Origin: an uncultured Bacilli bacterium
GTDB lineage: Bacteria; Bacillota_I; Bacilli_A; RF39; UBA660
Length of the DNA stretch: 15,641 nucleotides
Direction of reading: 5' to 3'
NCBI GenBank assembly: GCA_934085595.1
Contig: CAKOHK010000016.1
Coordinates: 1 to 15,641, forward strand
Shown: one piece after another, positions 7,675 to 14,372 of the stretch
Numbering within the stretch: position 1 is the first letter of the stretch
Layout of the letters: each line of letters starts with the position of its first letter
Program-made: the position numbers and the translations under genes
The notes under the pieces: generated by a model
Told to the model about the DNA's origin: nothing
Seen by the model: the letters and a program-made list of their open reading frames with translations, nothing else
Database searches by the model: none

Positions 7675-8487
7675 ATGACTAAAGAAGAACTAGAAAACAT
7701 AGATGATATAGACATGTTATATGATTTACTTGATAAGGCATATTGTGCAGAAACTGATAAAGGAAAAATTAAATATGCAAATAAAGTATTAGAAATGGAT
7801 AAAGATAATGTTGATGCAAAAATGATAATTGTTAATACTGAAAAAGACAATATAAAGAAACTAGAAAAAATAAATAAACTACTTAGTGAAACAACAAAAA
7901 TTATGGAAAAAGAAGGCTGGTTTGATGAAGAGTATATTGGAATGTTCTGGGGAAATATAGAAACAAGACCTTACATGAGAGTAAGATATAATAAAGTAAC
8001 TACTTTAATAAAACTAGGAAGACTAACAGAATCAATAAAAGAATGTGAAGATTTAATAAGATTATGTGAAAGTGATAATATGGCAGTAAGATATAAATTA
8101 TTAAGTCTTTATGTAGCACTAGAAAGATTTGATGAAGCTGAAAAACTAAGTAAAAAATATAATATTGATAAAACTTTAAGTATGCTATTTCCTATATCAG
8201 TAATGTATTATAAACAAGGAGAATATACTAAAGCATCAAAATTAATTATCAAAATGAATAAAGAAAATCCAAGCATAATCAAATTACTATCTTATGGATT
8301 TTTAGAAGATTATTTAGATGATGGGATTGAGATAGGTGGATATATAGGTGGAACTGCTAATGAAGCAGCAGCAGTACTTGTTGATAATGCTAATTTATTA
8401 CTAATCACTAATTCATATATAGATTTCTATAAAGATGTATTAAAAAAAGATAAAAAAACTAAACAAACAAAAACGAGAGCTAAATAG
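7675..8487 (+). CDS. TPR-repeat protein of unknown function
   Basis: A 270-residue soluble helical protein without signal or membrane segment. Residues about 100-215 contain TPR-like helix pairs (VTTLIKLGRLTESIKECEDLI, then MYYKQGEYTKASKLI). The preceding FWGNIETRPYMRVRYN resembles a motif I associate with bacterial ST7-like TPR proteins. The C-terminus is a lysine-rich tail (KKDKKTKQTKTRAK). The start has a strong AAAGGAGG site and lies 1 nt after the nucleotidase gene, so it is the third gene of that operon. TPRs bind other proteins; the partner is unknown. Its 3' end overlaps the 3' end of def. Confidence 0.7.
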   Translation: MTKEELENIDDIDMLYDLLDKAYCAETDKGKIKYANKVLEMDKDNVDAKMIIVNTEKDNIKKLEKINKLLSETTKIMEKEGWFDEEYIGMFWGNIETRPYMRVRYNKVTTLIKLGRLTESIKECEDLIRLCESDNMAVRYKLLSLYVALERFDEAEKLSKKYNIDKTLSMLFPISVMYYKQGEYTKASKLIIKMNKENPSIIKLLSYGFLEDYLDDGIEIGGYIGGTANEAAAVLVDNANLLLITNSYIDFYKDVLKKDKKTKQTKTRAK

Positions 8488-8497
8488 CTCTCATTTT
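8475..8497. terminator. Bidirectional terminator between the TPR gene and def, inside both coding ends
   Basis: GAGAGCT (8475-8481) pairs with AGCTCTC (8486-8492), followed by ATTTT on the plus strand and by a T-rich run (GTTTTTG) on the minus strand. The stem contains the stop codons of both convergent genes, which overlap by 8 bp. Confidence 0.75.
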
Positions 8498-9031
8498 ATC
8501 TGCATCTTTATATGGATTCTTTCTATCAATTTTATCTATATAAAGTATTCCATTTAAATGATCAATCTCATGCTGAAATGCAACAGCTATTTCCTCACGT
8601 ACTCTAACATTTACCTCATTACCATTCTCATCATAAAAACTAACATTAACTCTAGCATATCTAGGTACAATACCAGGAATATCATGAGTAACACTAAGAC
8701 ATCCCTCTCCCTCTTCAACATATATTTGTTCACTAGAATTACTAATTATTTTAGGATTTACAACTTTATATTCAACAAAACTACCATCATCCATCTTATA
8801 ACATATTACAAAAAATCTCTTTTTAACACCAAGCTGAATAGCAGCAAGCCCCATACCAGCTCTAATATGATTTTTATTAGCATACTCCTCATCCTGACTA
8901 AGCCTTAGATAATTAATCATTTCATCCATTAACTCTATATATTTTTTATCCATAGGAAAAGTTACTTCACTACTAACTTCTCTTAATGTTTTACCATTCT
9001 TTTCATTTAATATATCACTTTGCTTAAACAT
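8480..9031 (-). CDS. def: Peptide deformylase
   Basis: A 183-residue metalloenzyme that removes the N-formyl group from new proteins. The three family motifs are present: GMGLAAIQ (about 60-67), EGCLS with metal ligand C111, and HEIDH (154-158) with two histidine ligands and the catalytic Glu. Length and the insertion before motif 1 fit the Gram-positive (type 2) class. I start at ATG 9031, since GGTGA lies just upstream; a GTG at 9040 would add three residues and consume that site. The gene is convergent with the TPR gene and divergent from protein B, and has its own consensus promoter. Confidence 0.94.
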   Translation of the reverse strand: MFKQSDILNEKNGKTLREVSSEVTFPMDKKYIELMDEMINYLRLSQDEEYANKNHIRAGMGLAAIQLGVKKRFFVICYKMDDGSFVEYKVVNPKIISNSSEQIYVEEGEGCLSVTHDIPGIVPRYARVNVSFYDENGNEVNVRVREEIAVAFQHEIDHLNGILYIDKIDRKNPYKDADKMRAI

Positions 9032-9049
9032 ATACTTCACCCGAGAGAG

Positions 9050-9078
9050 ATTATATCATTTTTTTTATAAAGTTGCAA
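9050..9078 (-). promoter_or_regulatory. def promoter
   Basis: On the minus strand TTGCAA (9073-9078) and TATAAT (9050-9055) are separated by exactly 17 bp. The predicted start of transcription leaves a leader of only about 12 nt before the def ATG, with GGTGA inside it. Confidence 0.7.
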
Positions 9079-9085
9079 ATTATAA

Positions 9086-9114
9086 TTGAAAAAAGATAAT
9101 AATAATTATATAAT
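9086..9114 (+). promoter_or_regulatory. Promoter of the protein B-cvpA-trx operon
   Basis: TTGAAA (9086-9091) and TATAAT (9109-9114) are separated by 17 bp, a near-consensus housekeeping promoter without any homopolymeric G-tract. It contrasts with the poly-G promoters of the related secreted genes. Confidence 0.7.
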
Positions 9115-9139
9115 TATTTATAGGATAGATAGGTGAGTT

Positions 9140-10657
9140 ATGAAAAAATATACAAGTATTAAAATAATAGCAATAATAGGTATAATGGCAGTTATCTCAT
9201 TTATGGGATTTGCTACATACGCATATTATACTGTTAATATAACTGGAGAAGGTAAAAAAATAGATTTAGACACAACTCTAACAAACTTTAAATTAGAGTT
9301 TAAAAATACAAGTACAGCATCAATGACAGGAGCATATACAGGAGATTCAATTGTTAAAGAGTTTACTGTTAAAAACTTATATAGTACTACATCATACTAT
9401 GATATTATTTTTGATGAACTAGCCAATAGCTTTGTAAATAAAGATGATTTAGTATTTGATATTGTAAGTACTGACGGTGGAGCAAATAGAGTAGAAACAA
9501 TAGCACCAAGTGCAAATAGCGATAATTCTTCTGTAGTAGTAGCTGCTAATATACCAATTGAAAGTGGTAAAACTCATACATATAAAATAACAATAACATT
9601 CAAAAAAACAAAAGAAGATCAATCAGCAAACATGGATAAAACATTCTCAGCTAAAATATATATAAGAGGTTCTCTTGGAATATTTAAAGGAAATAACCTA
9701 TATAAAGATGGAACTATTGCTAAAAAGATATTAGCAGATAACACAATAAAATCAGCAAAAGATATAAATTATAACGCATCAGCAGTAAATGGTCTTTATA
9801 GTACAAATAGTTCTATAGATGGAAAAACAGTATACTTTTTTAGAGGAAGCAATACTCTTAATAATAATATAATAATAAATAATATGTGCTTTAAAATAGT
9901 AAGATTTACAGAAAACAAAGGAATAAGACTTATATATAATGGAGTATCTTCTAGTGGAGCATGTTCTAATACATCTACTAACCCATATACCATCGCATTT
10001 AATACAAACGCTATATATAATGCATATGTTGGATTAATGTGGGGTAGTGCTAATAGTAGCACTTATGCAAGCGAACACATGAATACAAATAATTCAAATG
10101 TACTTACAAACGCTTTATATTTATGGATGCAAAATAATATGACTGCTAATAGTAATTATTTAGTAGATAGTGTATATTGTAATAATAGAAAAACAAAAGA
10201 CTTTACATATAACAATGCATCTTACGGAAATAAAGGGAATGCAAACTTAAATACAGGATATGAAACATTCTATAGATTGAATACTTTAACTAGTAGTAAA
10301 CCAAATTATGATTGTATAAATGCAAATGATAGATTTACAGTAGATGCATCAAACGGAAACGGAAAACTAACAAGCAGTGTAGGATTATTATCTGCAGATG
10401 AAGCAGTATTTGCAGGATTAATACCAGGAGTAGCAAGCGCTAATAACTATTTAAATAATGGAACATCTTATTGGACACTAACCCCAGCATATTTCTATTC
10501 ATACAAAGCATATAATTATAATGTAAATGCTGGAACACTAGGAACTTCAGCAGTAAACACAAAACTAGGAATAAGACCAGTAATTACAATTGGCGGTAAT
10601 TTAAAATATATAAGCGGAACAGGAAGTCTTACAAGCCCATATCAAATAACTAAATAA
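9140..10657 (+). CDS. Secreted protein B: TasA-like region plus C-terminal FGE/lectin-like domain
   Basis: A 505-residue exported protein of unknown function. Residues 1-5 are basic, about 9-28 are hydrophobic, and GFATYAYYTVNITG is the camelysin/TasA-like signal junction. Residues about 35-178 are a beta-rich domain (SGKTHTYKITITF). The rest, from about 185, has two cysteine-bearing stretches and ends with YWTLTPAYF ... LGIRPVITI ... KYISGTG. It has the same architecture as proteins A and C, but little direct similarity except in the final motif. Codons in that motif follow the A-ending preference of the genome, unlike those of C. AGGTGA precedes the ATG. It is the first gene of an apparent operon with cvpA (11-nt gap) and a thioredoxin. 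No cell-wall anchor is visible. Confidence 0.78.
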   Translation: MKKYTSIKIIAIIGIMAVISFMGFATYAYYTVNITGEGKKIDLDTTLTNFKLEFKNTSTASMTGAYTGDSIVKEFTVKNLYSTTSYYDIIFDELANSFVNKDDLVFDIVSTDGGANRVETIAPSANSDNSSVVVAANIPIESGKTHTYKITITFKKTKEDQSANMDKTFSAKIYIRGSLGIFKGNNLYKDGTIAKKILADNTIKSAKDINYNASAVNGLYSTNSSIDGKTVYFFRGSNTLNNNIIINNMCFKIVRFTENKGIRLIYNGVSSSGACSNTSTNPYTIAFNTNAIYNAYVGLMWGSANSSTYASEHMNTNNSNVLTNALYLWMQNNMTANSNYLVDSVYCNNRKTKDFTYNNASYGNKGNANLNTGYETFYRLNTLTSSKPNYDCINANDRFTVDASNGNGKLTSSVGLLSADEAVFAGLIPGVASANNYLNNGTSYWTLTPAYFYSYKAYNYNVNAGTLGTSAVNTKLGIRPVITIGGNLKYISGTGSLTSPYQITK

Positions 10658-10668
10658 TAGGAGGCAAA

Positions 10669-11331
10669 ATGTATATATTAGATGCAGTAATAATAGTAGG
10701 CTTTATAATAGGTATTCTAGGAGGAATAAGAAGAGGACTAATAAAATCAGGAGTATTACTAGTAGGATTAGTTTTAATATTAATGATTTCATTCTACTTA
10801 AAAAATCCAATATCAGCATTCTTCTATAAAAGTATGCCATTTATATCATTTAAACTCTTGCCACCAATATATAATATAATTTTATATGAATTAATAGCTT
10901 TCTTAGTAATATTTTCTATATTATATTTAGTATTAAGAATAATATTAAAAATAACAGGAATATTAGAAAAATTATTAGACTTAACAATAATTTTAGGCTT
11001 CTTTTCTAAAATAGGAGGTGCTATAATAGGATTTATTGAGGCATACATTGTAATATTTATATTATTATTCTTATTTAGTCAACCATTTATGCATATAACA
11101 GGAGTAGAAGACTCAGTACTAACAAATAAAATATTAGATAGTAGTCCAATATTAAGTTCATATATAACAGATGCAAGAAATGCATTCAAAGAAGTTGATG
11201 ATTTAAAAGACAAATATGGAAATAACACAAAAGAATATAATAAAGAAGTAATAAATGTATTCCTTAAATATAATATTATTAGTAAAGATAATTTAGATGT
11301 ACTAATAGAGAAAGGAAAAATAGATTATTAA
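10669..11331 (+). CDS. cvpA: CvpA family membrane protein
   Basis: A 220-residue integral membrane protein. YILDAVIIVGFIIGILGG followed by IRRGLIKSGVLLVGL is the typical CvpA start, and four hydrophobic segments lie at about 3-22, 25-47, 66-92 and 112-138. A soluble tail of about 75 residues follows. CvpA homologs are linked to colicin V production in E. coli and to envelope or stress phenotypes elsewhere; the molecular role is unsettled. AGGAGG sits 6 nt before the ATG. It lies between secreted protein B and a thioredoxin and overlaps the latter by one base (TAATG). Family assignment is good, function open. Confidence 0.8.
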   Translation: MYILDAVIIVGFIIGILGGIRRGLIKSGVLLVGLVLILMISFYLKNPISAFFYKSMPFISFKLLPPIYNIILYELIAFLVIFSILYLVLRIILKITGILEKLLDLTIILGFFSKIGGAIIGFIEAYIVIFILLFLFSQPFMHITGVEDSVLTNKILDSSPILSSYITDARNAFKEVDDLKDKYGNNTKEYNKEVINVFLKYNIISKDNLDVLIEKGKIDY

Positions 11332-11630
11332 TGAAATATTTAGAAGAAAATGATAATTTCGAAGATTTAATAAAAGAAGGTATATATCTAGTAGACTTCT
11401 ATGCACAGTGGTGTGGACCATGTAAAATGTTATCACCAATACTTGAAGGTATAGAAGATAAAATAAATATTATAAAAGTAGATATAGATAAGTTTCCACT
11501 TTTAGCAAACAAATATAAAATACTTAGCATACCAACACTAATATTCTTTATAAATGGAGAAGAAGCAGAAAAAAGAGTTGGATTTATGCCAGAAGAAGAA
11601 TTACTTGAAATAATAGATAGTTTAAAATAG
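11331..11630 (+). CDS. trxA: Thioredoxin
   Basis: A 99-residue single-domain thioredoxin without export signal, so cytosolic. The active site is WCGPC (W27, C28, C31), preceded by VDFYAQ, and the cis-proline is in SIPTLIFF near residue 67. It would reduce protein disulfides using thioredoxin reductase. Slightly shorter than the usual 105 residues but complete. It overlaps cvpA by one base and closes that operon. This may be the main thioredoxin or an accessory copy; one gene alone does not tell. Confidence 0.9.
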   Translation: MKYLEENDNFEDLIKEGIYLVDFYAQWCGPCKMLSPILEGIEDKINIIKVDIDKFPLLANKYKILSIPTLIFFINGEEAEKRVGFMPEEELLEIIDSLK

Positions 11631-11656
11631 CGTTCGTAACTGTTCGCTTTTTGTTT
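11629..11656 (+). terminator. Weak terminator after the thioredoxin gene
   Basis: AGCG (11629-11632) pairs with CGCT (11645-11648), followed by TTTTTGTTT. The stem is only 4 bp, but the T-run and the position between the thioredoxin stop and the next promoter support it. Confidence 0.45.
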
Positions 11657-11661
11657 GCCTC

Positions 11662-11695
11662 TTGACATGGGGGGGGGGGGGGTACCTATTATAAT
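11662..11695 (+). promoter_or_regulatory. Candidate phase-variable poly-G promoter of protein C
   Basis: A perfect -35 box TTGACA (11662-11667) is followed by T and 14 consecutive G (11669-11682), then TACC and overlapping -10 candidates TATTAT (11687-11692) and TATAAT (11690-11695). The present spacers are 19 and 22 bp, longer than the 17 bp optimum; two or five fewer G would give 17. Slippage in the G-tract would therefore tune or switch transcription. The ribosome-binding site GAGGT (11711-11715) and ATG (11723) follow at once. Confidence 0.75.
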
Positions 11696-11722
11696 TATTA
11701 ATAGAGAATAGAGGTACAAATA

Positions 11723-13234
11723 ATGAAAGATAAAAAGTTTATATTCACAAGTATACTAGTTGCAGTATTTTTATTAACAATAGGACTTACATATGCTTAC
11801 TTTAGTTTAACAGTTAGTGGTAATGATGTAGCAGAAACTATAAATGTAAGTGCAACTAAAATAGAATTAAAGTATACAGATGGAAAAGAAATTAATGTTA
11901 GTAATATAGAGCCTAAATGGACTACTACTAAAACTATAACAGTAGAAAACACTGGTAATGAAGAAGCGTATTATGTTTTAGGATGGCAGAAACTTTATAA
12001 TGAGATTCAAAAAGATGAACTTGTTATAAGAAGTACATGTACAAGTAGTGGAGTTACTGGAGGAACTTGTGATAATACTGATAATGTAGTTATTCCTCAA
12101 ACATCAGAAGTGAATGCTGGAGCAAATAAAGTATTATATCCATATAAAGAAAATGTATTAATATTGCCTGGTGAAACTCATACTTATACAGTAACTATTG
12201 AATTCATAAATTACACTGATAAACATCAAAACTATAATCAAGGCAAAAGATTCTATGGAGTTCTTGGAGCAGCAGAAAGTACTAAGAAATTACCAACTCT
12301 TGCAAACTACTTAATAGATAATTATAGTACATTAGGTTTAACAAAAATAGACCAAACAGCAACAGGTAATCAAAACTATGCAACAAGTGAATATAGATAT
12401 CAAGGTAAAACACCAAATAACTATATAACATTTAACGGAGAAGAGAATACCTGGAGAATAATTGGAGTATTCGAAGTTGAAACTCCTAACGACGATAGAA
12501 CATATACTAAAGAAAATAAAGTAAAGATAGTAAGAGATAGAATAGAAAATGTATCGTGGAATTATAAAACTTCATCAGTTCATAATAATGACTGGACAAC
12601 ATCAACTTTGATGACAATGTTAAATACTGGGCCATATTATAATAGAACTTCTGGCTATACACAACTTGCTTGTTCAACAGGATACGAAACTACAGTAAGT
12701 GAAACAGTGATATGTAATTATGAAAGTAATGGTTTGACTAATGAAGCGCAAGAACAGATAAGCAGTACAAAATGGTATTTGGGAAACACGATATATGATA
12801 ATGGCTATGGAAATACAAAAGAAGTCTATATGCAAGAAAGAAGTACAAGTGTACATAGCGGAAATAGTCAAACATGGGATGGAAAAATAGGCCTTATATA
12901 CCCAAGTGATTATATGTATGCAAGCAGTAGCTGTTATAATGATGATAGTAAAAGAGGATATGGTTCGAGTGGCTCTTCACCATATGATACGGATTATAGA
13001 AGTGAAACGTGTAAAAGTACTAACTGGTTATTAGATACAAGTAAGTGGTTTTGGACGATATCACCTAGTTCTATTAATGCAGATGTTGCAATGAATGTGG
13101 GCGATACTGGACGTGTGAGCAATGGCAGTGCACTTGATAGTATTGGAGGTTTGCGTCAGTCCGTATATCTTGATACTAACATAAACTATGTAAGTGGCAA
13201 TGGTACTGCTAGTGATCCATTTATTATTAAATAG
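11723..13234 (+). CDS. Secreted mosaic protein C: TasA-like domain plus C-terminal lectin/FGE-like domain
   Basis: A 503-residue exported protein of unknown function. Residues 1-5 are basic, 7-24 hydrophobic, and LTIGLTYAYFSLTVSG is the camelysin/TasA-like signal junction. Residues about 28-184 form a beta-rich domain (VENTGNEEAYYVLGW, LPGETHTYTVTIEF) with a CTSSGVTGGTC pair. From residue 190 it matches protein A, apart from an insertion of about 24 residues with two cysteines near 315-338 and changes in the C-terminal patch. The end reads WFWTISP...GGLRQSVYLD, a C-type-lectin/FGE-like motif. No anchor motif is visible. It stands alone between a terminator-promoter junction and its own terminator. 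Expression is probably phase-variable through the G14 tract, and the C-terminal patch is a candidate diversified site. Confidence 0.82.
   Translation: MKDKKFIFTSILVAVFLLTIGLTYAYFSLTVSGNDVAETINVSATKIELKYTDGKEINVSNIEPKWTTTKTITVENTGNEEAYYVLGWQKLYNEIQKDELVIRSTCTSSGVTGGTCDNTDNVVIPQTSEVNAGANKVLYPYKENVLILPGETHTYTVTIEFINYTDKHQNYNQGKRFYGVLGAAESTKKLPTLANYLIDNYSTLGLTKIDQTATGNQNYATSEYRYQGKTPNNYITFNGEENTWRIIGVFEVETPNDDRTYTKENKVKIVRDRIENVSWNYKTSSVHNNDWTTSTLMTMLNTGPYYNRTSGYTQLACSTGYETTVSETVICNYESNGLTNEAQEQISSTKWYLGNTIYDNGYGNTKEVYMQERSTSVHSGNSQTWDGKIGLIYPSDYMYASSSCYNDDSKRGYGSSGSSPYDTDYRSETCKSTNWLLDTSKWFWTISPSSINADVAMNVGDTGRVSNGSALDSIGGLRQSVYLDTNINYVSGNGTASDPFIIK
12293..13183 (+). repeat. Shared C-terminal block of protein C, paralogous to 703-1512
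   Basis: Second copy of the block described at 703. It carries an extra 70-odd bp segment encoding ACSTGYET...VICNYE and is otherwise nearly colinear. 13155-13174 matches 1478-1497 with one mismatch, immediately after the variable patch. Confidence 0.85.
13052..13156 (+). other. Candidate variable region (lectin-like patch) of protein C
   Basis: Codons 444-478. Positions that differ from protein A are nearly all NNY codons (AGT, TCT, ATT, GAT, GTT, AAT, GGC, GAT, ACT, CGT, AGC, AAT, GGC, AGT, CTT, GAT, AGT, ATT), while framework positions use GCA, ATG, GTG and GGA. The genes here otherwise prefer TTA, AGA, GGA, GTA and ACA. NNY at variable sites is what adenine mutagenesis of AAY codons by a DGR would leave. 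G+C is about 44% over 13051-13170. Confidence 0.5.
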
Positions 13235-13238
13235 ACTT

Positions 13239-13268
13239 AAGAAAATAGACTACCTATTTTCTTTTTAT
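13239..13268 (+). terminator. Intrinsic terminator of protein C
   Basis: GAAAATAG (13241-13248) and CTATTTTC (13254-13261) form an 8-bp stem, extended by A-T pairs, around the loop ACTAC, followed by TTTTTATT. Confidence 0.85.
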
Positions 13269-13270
13269 TG

Positions 13271-13279
13271 TGTTATAAT
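13271..13279 (+). promoter_or_regulatory. Extended -10 promoter of queA-tgt
   Basis: TGTTATAAT is an extended -10 element (TGnTATAAT). No -35 match is seen 17 bp upstream, where the terminator stem lies, which fits an extended -10 type promoter. Confidence 0.55.
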
Positions 13280-13286
13280 TAGGTGC

Positions 13287-13318
13287 AAAGGAGAGTGAGG
13301 TTAGGCTGTTTTCCTAAC
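13287..13318 (+). promoter_or_regulatory. queA leader: distant ribosome-binding site plus hairpin
   Basis: AAAGGAG (13287-13293) lies 31 nt from the queA ATG. Between them GTTAGG (13300-13305) and CCTAAC (13313-13318) form a 6-bp hairpin with loop CTGTTTT. Folding would bring the site to about 12 nt from the ATG. This may be structure-bridged initiation or a small regulatory element; it does not match the preQ1-I riboswitch pattern I know. Confidence 0.45.
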
Positions 13319-13324
13319 GATATT

Positions 13325-14371
13325 ATGAATTACGAAGATATAAATACTTACGATTATGATCTAGATGAATCTCTAATAGCACAAACTCCTATAAAGGATA
13401 GAGATCATTCAAGACTATTAGTCGTAGACAAGACAAATGGAAAAATGGTAGATGAAACATTCTACAACATAATTAATTATTTAAAAGAAGGAGATACTTT
13501 AGTACTTAATGATACAAAAGTTTTACCATCAAGAATATATGGTCATAAAGTAGATACTAATGCAAAAATAGAAGTATTATTATTAAATGAAATAGAAAGT
13601 GATAATTGGGAATGCTTAGTAAGACCTCAAAAAAGAGTACATATAGGTACAACTATTAAGTTTAATGATAACTTATCTTGCACAGTAACAGAAGTATTAA
13701 AAGATGGTATAACACATGTAAAGTTTAACTATAATGGAATATTTTTAGAAGAACTAGAAAAAATAGGCACAATGCCATTACCACCTTATATACACGAAGC
13801 ATTAAAAGATCAAAGTAGATATCAAACTGTATATGCTAAAAATATAGGTAGTGCAGCAGCTCCAACAGCTGGTTTACATTTTACAAAAGAATTACTTGAA
13901 AAAATAAAAGGAAAAAATATAGATATTTTATATGTAACATTAAATGTAGGACTAGGTACATTTAGACCAGTAAGTGAAAATGATATAACTAAACATGATA
14001 TGCATAGTGAGTTATATTGTATTTCAAATGAAGTAGCAGACAAACTTAATAAAGCTAAAAGTGAAGGAAGAAGAATTATAGGTGTTGGAACTACTTCCCT
14101 TAGAACACTTGAAGCAAATTATTCTAAATATAATATGTTTAAAGCTACAAGTGAAAAAACAAATATATTTATATATCCACCATATAAAATAAAAAGTATA
14201 GATTGTTTAATTACAAACTTTCACTTACCTAAAAGTACTTTAGTAATGTTAGTAAGTGCATTTAGTAGTATTGATGTAATTAAAAAAGCATATGCTCACG
14301 CAATAGAAGAAAGATATAAGTTCTTTAGTTTTGGAGATGCTATGTTTTTAACAGATTTAAAGGAGAAGTAA
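13325..14371 (+). CDS. queA: S-adenosylmethionine:tRNA ribosyltransferase-isomerase
   Basis: A 348-residue enzyme that transfers and isomerises the ribosyl group of SAM onto preQ1-modified tRNA to give epoxyqueuosine. The N-terminus YDLDESLIAQTPIKDRDHSRLLV is diagnostic, as are LNDTKVLPSRI, the central GSAAAPTAGLHFT motif, VGLGTFRPV and GVGTTSLRTLE. Full length for the family. I start at ATG 13325 because homologs start here; an in-frame GTG at 13283 would add 14 residues with no family counterpart. It is followed after one base by tgt, which makes the preceding step, so the pair form a queuosine operon. Confidence 0.95.
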   Translation: MNYEDINTYDYDLDESLIAQTPIKDRDHSRLLVVDKTNGKMVDETFYNIINYLKEGDTLVLNDTKVLPSRIYGHKVDTNAKIEVLLLNEIESDNWECLVRPQKRVHIGTTIKFNDNLSCTVTEVLKDGITHVKFNYNGIFLEELEKIGTMPLPPYIHEALKDQSRYQTVYAKNIGSAAAPTAGLHFTKELLEKIKGKNIDILYVTLNVGLGTFRPVSENDITKHDMHSELYCISNEVADKLNKAKSEGRRIIGVGTTSLRTLEANYSKYNMFKATSEKTNIFIYPPYKIKSIDCLITNFHLPKSTLVMLVSAFSSIDVIKKAYAHAIEERYKFFSFGDAMFLTDLKEK

Positions 14372-14372
14372 T

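Noticed and set aside
11669..11682. The G-tract as a coding contingency repeat causing frameshifts
   Set aside because: It lies outside any credible reading frame, between a terminator and the start codon, and its flanks are -35 and -10 boxes.
13283..13324. Longer queA starting at GTG 13283
   Set aside because: The extra 14 residues contain the ribosome-binding site and hairpin, have no site of their own, and precede the conserved QueA N-terminus.
13281..13325. preQ1 riboswitch in the queA leader
   Set aside because: There is one simple hairpin without the expected loop and A-rich tail pairing, and the sequence matches none of the preQ1 patterns I can recall with confidence.
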